Below, one piece after another: positions 29,656-34,032 of a DNA stretch of 34,032 bases. Both the position numbers and the translations under genes were made by a program. The DNA is from Streptococcus sp. DD10 (GTDB taxonomy: Bacteria; Bacillota; Bacilli; Lactobacillales; Streptococcaceae), in contig NZ_KQ969161.1 in NCBI RefSeq assembly GCF_001578805.1, positions 67,701 to 101,732 of the forward strand. Reading direction: 5' to 3'. The notes beneath the pieces are model-generated. The model was not told the DNA's origin, made no database searches, and saw nothing but the letters and a program-made list of their open reading frames with translations. Within the stretch, counting starts at the first letter, position 1. The number at the start of each line of letters is the position of its first letter.

Positions 29656-30414
29656 ATGGCTTTAGTTGAATTTAAAAATGTAGAAAAATATTATGGGGAC
29701 TATCATGCTCTTCGTGATATCAATCTTAGTTTTGAAAAAGGACAAGTTGTTGTTTTATTAGGTCCTTCCGGATCAGGTAAATCGACTCTTATTCGTACAA
29801 TTAACGGATTGGAAAGGATTGATAAAGGGAGTCTTATCGTAAATAATCACCAAGTTGCCGGGGCAAGTCAAAAAGAACTAGTACCACTCCGCAAAGAAGT
29901 CGGAATGGTTTTCCAACATTTCAATCTTTACCCACACAAAACAGTGTTAGAAAACGTAACACTAGCTCCGGTAAAAGTCCTTGGAATAGACAAAAAAGAA
30001 GCTGAAAAAACAGCTCAGAAATATCTCGAATTTGTTAATATGTGGGACAAAAAAGATTCCTATCCTGGTATGCTTTCAGGTGGACAAAAACAGCGTATTG
30101 CAATCGCTCGCGGTCTTGCTATGCATCCAGAACTTCTTTTATTTGATGAACCAACTTCTGCACTAGATCCAGAAACAATCGGTGATGTTCTTGCGGTTAT
30201 GCAAAAACTAGCTAAAGATGGTATGAATATGATTGTTGTAACACACGAAATGGGTTTTGCACGAGAAGTTGCTGATCGGATTATCTTTATGGCTGAAGGA
30301 CAAGTTTTAGTAGACACAACTGATGTAAATGGATTTTTCGATAATCCTAGTGAGCCACGTGCTAAACAATTTTTAAGCAAAATTATCAATCATGAAAGTG
30401 ATACTGTAAAATAG
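29656..30414 (+). CDS. Polar amino-acid ABC transporter ATPase (GlnQ-like)
   Basis: ATP-binding subunit of a glutamine/polar amino-acid importer. Walker A GPSGSGKS (36-43), Q-loop Gln88 in FQHFNLYPH, signature LSGGQKQR (140-147), Walker B LLLFDEPTSALD (160-171) and switch His in VVTHEMGFA. Full length at 252 aa. GGAGG precedes the ATG. It heads a four-gene operon with its binding protein and two permeases; the exact amino acid cannot be read from the sequence. Confidence 0.94.
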   Translation: MALVEFKNVEKYYGDYHALRDINLSFEKGQVVVLLGPSGSGKSTLIRTINGLERIDKGSLIVNNHQVAGASQKELVPLRKEVGMVFQHFNLYPHKTVLENVTLAPVKVLGIDKKEAEKTAQKYLEFVNMWDKKDSYPGMLSGGQKQRIAIARGLAMHPELLLFDEPTSALDPETIGDVLAVMQKLAKDGMNMIVVTHEMGFAREVADRIIFMAEGQVLVDTTDVNGFFDNPSEPRAKQFLSKIINHESDTVK

Positions 30415-30427
30415 GAGGCGTTCGTAA

Positions 30428-31222
30428 ATGAGACAATACAAGATTTTAAGTAGCATATTTTTGGCATTTATGAGTCTCAGTCTGAATCATGCCGTTCTTG
30501 CCGATACTACACCAAGCGATATCCAAAAGCGAGGTGAATTGATCGTCGGAGTCAAACAAGACGTACCAAACTTTGGGTATAAATCCCCAGAAACTGGAAA
30601 ATATTCTGGTCTAGAGACAGACTTAGCCAAACTGATAGCAAATGAATTAGGGGTAAAAATCACCTATACGCCTGTTACAGCTCAAACTCGTGGCCCCTTG
30701 CTAGACAATGAACAGGTTGATATGGATATCGCCACCTTTACAATTACTGAAGAGCGGAAAAAACTCTATAATTTTACTACACCTTACTACACAGATGCTT
30801 CCGGATTTTTGGTTAACAAGTCTGCTAACATTGACGATATAGAAGACTTAGTTGGTTTAACCATTGGTGTTGCCCAAGGGTCCATCACAGAAACGCTGAT
30901 CAAAGAAATCGGGAAAGAAAAAGGATTACAATTCAAATTTGTTGAACTAGGATCTTATCCTGAGTTAATTACATCCCTTCATGCTCATCGTATCGATGCA
31001 TTTTCAGTCGATAAATCAATCTTATCTGGCTATACAAGTAAAAAGACTGAAATATTGGATTATAGTTTTAAAACAGCTGACTACGGTGTCGTCACCAAGA
31101 AAAGCAATACTCAACTGAATCAGTACGTTGATGAATTAATCAACAAGTGGAAAAATGACGGAACATTACAGAAACTCTATGATAAGTATAACTTGAAGCC
31201 GTCTACTTCCACTACTGATTAG
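30428..31222 (+). CDS. Amino-acid-binding protein without lipid anchor
   Basis: Extracellular substrate-binding protein, family 3 (polar amino acids), 264 aa. Residues 1-25 form a signal peptide with cleavage predicted after VLA, before Asp26. The binding fold starts at LIVGVKQDVPNFGY; TGKYSGLETDLAK and VDMDIATFTITEERK are the family segments. Unlike most Gram-positive binding proteins it has no lipobox, and the whole sequence contains no cysteine. It is either released or held by an uncleaved signal helix. The ribosome site AGGAGG overlaps the stop of the ATPase gene. Confidence 0.9.
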   Translation: MRQYKILSSIFLAFMSLSLNHAVLADTTPSDIQKRGELIVGVKQDVPNFGYKSPETGKYSGLETDLAKLIANELGVKITYTPVTAQTRGPLLDNEQVDMDIATFTITEERKKLYNFTTPYYTDASGFLVNKSANIDDIEDLVGLTIGVAQGSITETLIKEIGKEKGLQFKFVELGSYPELITSLHAHRIDAFSVDKSILSGYTSKKTEILDYSFKTADYGVVTKKSNTQLNQYVDELINKWKNDGTLQKLYDKYNLKPSTSTTD

Positions 31223-31234
31223 AAAGGAAATATT

Positions 31235-31912
31235 ATGTTCGATTTAACTTCTTGGGGGGCCTATTTAAATGATTTTGGGCAGTTTTTTAACGGATTTTTG
31301 TTTACTATCGCCCTTTCTATTGGTTCCTTCATCCTAGCTATGATATTAGGTGTTCTCTTTGGTGCACTCTCCACTAGTAAAAATTCTTTTTCCCGTTTAA
31401 TTGCCCGTACCTTTGTTGAATTTTATCAAAATACACCTTTATTAGTACAATTTATGATTGTCTTTTATGGTTTGCCTTTGATTACCAATCACATCATCAT
31501 GATTTCAATCTACTGGACAGGAGTCCTCTGCGTTGGCCTTTATCATGGTGCTTATATTGCAGAAGTAATCCGTTCCGGCATCCAATCCATTCCCTCTGGA
31601 CAAATGGAAGCTGCCCTATCTCAAGGATTTAACTATATAGAGGCTATGCGTTTGATTATTTTACCACAAGCATTCCGTATCATTTTACCTCCTTTAACCA
31701 ACCAAATCGTCAATCTCATAAAAAATACATCTACTGTTGCAATCATTTCTGGTGTAGATTTGATGTTTGTTACTAAATCCTGGTCAGCACTTAATTCCAA
31801 CTATATCCCCTCCTTTATAGGAGCAGCTGTTCTCTACTTTGTCTTATGCTTCCCAGTTGCACGATTTGGTCGAAAAATCGAAGAAGCAAATAAGAATGCC
31901 TATACCATGTAA
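31235..31912 (+). CDS. Amino-acid ABC permease subunit 1
   Basis: Membrane subunit of the HisMQ type, 225 aa, about five membrane helices. The coupling loop reads EAALSQGFNYIEAMRLIILPQAFR, the EAA motif that contacts the ATPase. GAAAGGAAA precedes the ATG, twelve bases after the binding-protein stop. It should pair with the next permease as a heterodimer. Confidence 0.93.
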   Translation: MFDLTSWGAYLNDFGQFFNGFLFTIALSIGSFILAMILGVLFGALSTSKNSFSRLIARTFVEFYQNTPLLVQFMIVFYGLPLITNHIIMISIYWTGVLCVGLYHGAYIAEVIRSGIQSIPSGQMEAALSQGFNYIEAMRLIILPQAFRIILPPLTNQIVNLIKNTSTVAIISGVDLMFVTKSWSALNSNYIPSFIGAAVLYFVLCFPVARFGRKIEEANKNAYTM

Positions 31913-31927
31913 GGAGGTGTTACTGTT

Positions 31928-32587
31928 ATGCAATCTATTTTAGAAGTTTTAAGTCCCACCAATCTTCTGTTTATCATACAAGGATTTGGTATGACACTTT
32001 ACATATCTTTTCTTGTTATTGTACTCTCAACTATTATAGGCACCCTACTTGCCCTGATGCGTAATGGCAAACATTCTTTCCTGCGTATGCTTGCCAGCAT
32101 CTATATAGAATTTATCCGAAATGTCCCTAACTTACTTTGGATATTCACGATTTTCCTCGTTTTTCAGGTAAAATCTACTCCAGCAGGGATTATTGCTTTC
32201 ACTCTCTTCACATCTGCTGCTTTAGCAGAAATTATTCGTGGAGGTTTAAACGCTATTAACCACGGACAAGTGGAAGCTGGTATGTCTCAAGGGTTTACAC
32301 CTGTACAAATCATGTACTATATCGTCCTCCCTCAAGCTATCCGGAAAATGTTACCTGCTATTATTTCCCAGTTTGTTACTGTGATTAAAGATACCAGCCT
32401 CCTCTACTCCGTTATCGCTCTACAAGAACTCTTTGGATCAAGCCAAATTCTTATGGGACGCTACTTTGAACCAGAGCAAGTTTTTACCCTTTATCTCCTT
32501 ATTGCATTGATTTATTTCCTTTTGAATTTCAGTGTCTCCACTTTCTCACGAAATCTCTCTAAAAAATGGGAACAAGCTACTGAATAA
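31928..32587 (+). CDS. Amino-acid ABC permease subunit 2
   Basis: Second HisMQ-type permease, 219 aa, with the EAA loop EAGMSQGFTPVQIMYYIVLPQ and about five membrane helices. AAGGAGGTG precedes the ATG. It is the last gene of the operon, and its transcript ends at the nested hairpin of 32599-32691. Confidence 0.93.
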   Translation: MQSILEVLSPTNLLFIIQGFGMTLYISFLVIVLSTIIGTLLALMRNGKHSFLRMLASIYIEFIRNVPNLLWIFTIFLVFQVKSTPAGIIAFTLFTSAALAEIIRGGLNAINHGQVEAGMSQGFTPVQIMYYIVLPQAIRKMLPAIISQFVTVIKDTSLLYSVIALQELFGSSQILMGRYFEPEQVFTLYLLIALIYFLLNFSVSTFSRNLSKKWEQATE

Positions 32588-32598
32588 GAGTTCAGAAC

Positions 32599-32691
32599 AA
32601 AAGCTGAATCGCCTGTGTACTGACCTCAAAAGTTAGATTTTTTCTGTCTAACTTTTGGGGTGCAGTTCACTAGCCGATCCAGCTTTTTATT
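32599..32691 (+). terminator. Terminator of the ABC operon with a nested insertion
   Basis: Outer arms 32599-32611 (AAAAGCTGAATCG) and 32675-32687 pair at 12 of 13 positions and lead into TTTTTATTTTT, a Rho-independent terminator. Its loop is occupied by a second inverted repeat (32616-32669) that looks like a short insertion. Confidence 0.75.
32616..32669. mobile_element. Possible 54-bp IS relic made of two facing IS ends
   Basis: The left end TGTACTGACC(T)CAAAAGTTAGA and the complement of the right end, TGAACTGCACCC-CAAAAGTTAGA, are near-identical inverted repeats around a 9-base centre. Flanking triplets CTG (32613-32615) and CTA (32670-32672) could be a decayed 3-bp target duplication. 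The ends resemble those of IS3-family/IS150-group elements of streptococci as I recall them; no transposase is left. Confidence 0.45.
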
Positions 32692-32851
32692 TTTCCGCAA
32701 CTAGCTAAAAAGCAGCCATTTAATTTTAGCTCAATCTGTTCCATTCAATTTTTAAAAACCAAATTCTTGCAAACTGTTTTGATGATATTCTATCAAGATT
32801 CATTCCTAAAATATAGGGAATCATTCTATTTTCTCCTGTTAAAATTTATGT
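32692..32851. other. Intergenic stretch before hemH
   Basis: AT-rich; no ORF with a ribosome site and no RNA gene recognised. Only the ferrochelatase promoter at its right end is identifiable. Confidence 0.5.
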
Positions 32852-32857
32852 TATACT
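32852..32857 (+). promoter_or_regulatory. Extended -10 promoter of hemH
   Basis: ATGTTATACT: TGn plus TATACT, 40 bases before the hemH ATG; the -35 is poor. Confidence 0.6.
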
Positions 32858-32897
32858 GTGTAAGGACCTCTAGTATCAGAACAAAGATAGGGAAAAA

Positions 32898-34001
32898 ATG
32901 AAAAAAGCAATACTAATGATGACATTTGGATCACCTGAGGAAATTTCTTTTGAAGGAGTCGCAGAATTTTTTACAACTATTCGTCGCGGAGTAAGACCTC
33001 ATGATCACGAAATCCAAACTCTTTACGAAAACTATGTACGAATCAATGGAACACCTCTACAAAGGATTACAAAACAAGAAGTCGCCCTAGTAAAAGAGCA
33101 ACTTGGAAGCGATTATTCGATTTACTTTGCGAATAAATTTTCCAATCCTTTTATCTCTGATGTCATCAAAAAAATGGAATCAGATGGAATTACAGATTGT
33201 ATCTGCCTAATTTTAGAACCTCACTACTCCTTTTATTCTGTTATGGGATATGAAAAGTACTTAAAAAGTCAACAAATTCGATTTTTGGTAATCAAAGACT
33301 GGTATCAAGACGAAAACCTTATCAACTACTGGGTTGATGAAATTAAATCCATTATTCTAGACAAGATTGGAAAAGATAGCTTTAAAGTATTATTTTCAGC
33401 TCACAGCGTTCCCGTTTTAGCCCTCGATTTTCAAGATCCTTATATCGACCAAATTTTCGACAACAGTCGCTTAATCGCTAAAAAATTGGGATTAAACGAA
33501 AATCAATACACCAATACATGGCAAAGCGAAAGCGATATAGGCATTCCTTGGATTAAACCAGATGTACTGGAATATTTAAAAGATAGCCCAGAACATCCCA
33601 ATCACTATATTTTTGTGCCTATCAGTTTCATTAGCGAGCATATCGAAGTCCTCTTTGATAATGATGTTGAATGCTATGAAGCCTGCCAAAAATTAGGTGT
33701 TCATTACCACCGCCCCCCTATGCCCAACACTGATCATCGATTAATTAATGCTCTCGTTGCTACTATAAGACGATATGAACAAGAACCATTTACCTATTTT
33801 TTACCTGAAAAAGAGACATTTGATGAACTAGCTCCATCCGATACCAGCCAAGATATCTTAAACGAATCGGATCAACTTCAAATGCCTGATTTTGTAAAAA
33901 AATTAATTGAGAAAAAAGGAAGAGAAAATGTCAAAATTCCTTACCTCGTCAAACAAATGCTCATCAAGGCGGGAAGACTTAAACAGGATGATTCCAGATA
34001 A
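32898..34001 (+). CDS. hemH: Ferrochelatase (CpfC/HemH type)
   Basis: Inserts ferrous iron into a porphyrin; the Firmicute type works on coproporphyrin III. The catalytic His169 is in SAHSVP (167-172) and Glu250 in [12 protein letters not shown], an 81-residue spacing equal to that in the Bacillus enzyme as I recall it. [12 protein letters not shown] and [12 protein letters not shown] also match. The core ends near residue 298; about 65 extra residues follow, with a repeated PxxVKxxxxKxGR motif (329-342 and 347-360). AGGGA precedes the ATG. No other haem gene is in the window, and streptococci usually lack the pathway, so it may act on imported porphyrin. Confidence 0.93.
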   Translation: MKKAILMMTFGSPEEISFEGVAEFFTTIRRGVRPHDHEIQTLYENYVRINGTPLQRITKQEVALVKEQLGSDYSIYFANKFSNPFISDVIKKMESDGITDCICLILEPHYSFYSVMGYEKYLKSQQIRFLVIKDWYQDENLINYWVDEIKSIILDKIGKDSFKVLFSAHSVPVLALDFQDPYIDQIFDNSRLIAKKLGLNENQYTNTWQSESDIGIPWIKPDVLEYLKDSPEHPNHYIFVPISFISEHIEVLFDNDVECYEACQKLGVHYHRPPMPNTDHRLINALVATIRRYEQEPFTYFLPEKETFDELAPSDTSQDILNESDQLQMPDFVKKLIEKKGRENVKIPYLVKQMLIKAGRLKQDDSR

Positions 34002-34008
34002 AAAATTT

Positions 34009-34032
34009 CCTAATGCTAAGTCAAGCATTAGG
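34009..34032 (+). terminator. Probable hemH terminator hairpin at the window edge
   Basis: CCTAATGCT and AGCATTAGG form a perfect 9-bp stem with a 6-base loop, eight bases after the hemH stop. The expected T-run would lie beyond the window. Confidence 0.65.

Overview
The window is a chromosomal segment of a Streptococcus, probably a mitis/sanguinis/suis-type species; the exact species cannot be fixed from the sequence alone. Reasons: AT-rich DNA (about 38-40 % GC by eye), AGGAGG ribosome sites, extended -10 (TGnTATAAT) promoters, the single-transmembrane VicK of a vicRKX operon, EzrA, the pair coiA-pepF, a ComX (SigX) box, and the streptococcal celA/B/R/C/D layout. From memory, several of these blocks lie far apart in S. 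pneumoniae, so this chromosome is arranged differently.

Layout. 1-566: a promoter firing leftward out of the window, a possible 27-codon ORF, and no established gene. 567-6665 (minus): tightly overlapped housekeeping operon xseA-xseB-ispA-tlyA-argR-recN-phosphatase (exonuclease VII, isoprenoid synthesis, rRNA methylation, arginine control, DNA repair). 6831-7733 (minus): a TDT-family transporter. 7842-9475 (minus): a two-gene redox operon, an AhpD-like protein plus an acyl-CoA-dehydrogenase-fold protein that seems to lack the catalytic glutamate. 9624-9800: rpsU. 10071-14773 (minus): coiA, pepF, O-methyltransferase, prsA. 14966-21358 (minus): a cellobiose/beta-glucoside PTS locus (6-P-beta-glucosidase, SemiSWEET, EIIB, CelR, EIIA, small membrane protein, EIIC). 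21645-25971 (minus): HAD protein, gyrB, ezrA. 26208-29449 (minus): vicR-vicK-vicX-DUF454. 29656-32587 (plus): polar amino-acid ABC transporter. 32898-34001 (plus): ferrochelatase, followed by a hairpin at the window edge.

No phage, complete insertion sequence, CRISPR array, tRNA or rRNA was found. The most rewarding signals are regulatory and structural. Two CelR-like operators sit at exactly the same distance from two cel promoters, each with its own cre-like site. A SemiSWEET gene lies inside the PTS locus. A ComX box is fused to the terminator of the cel operon. A CodY-like box lies upstream of the ABC operon, and what looks like a 54-bp two-ended IS relic sits within the loop of that operon's terminator. 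The HAD-gyrB transcript may be leaderless. The ferrochelatase carries a C-terminal tail with an internal repeat. The AhpD/ACAD-like pair is the best candidate for an uncharacterised biochemical activity.
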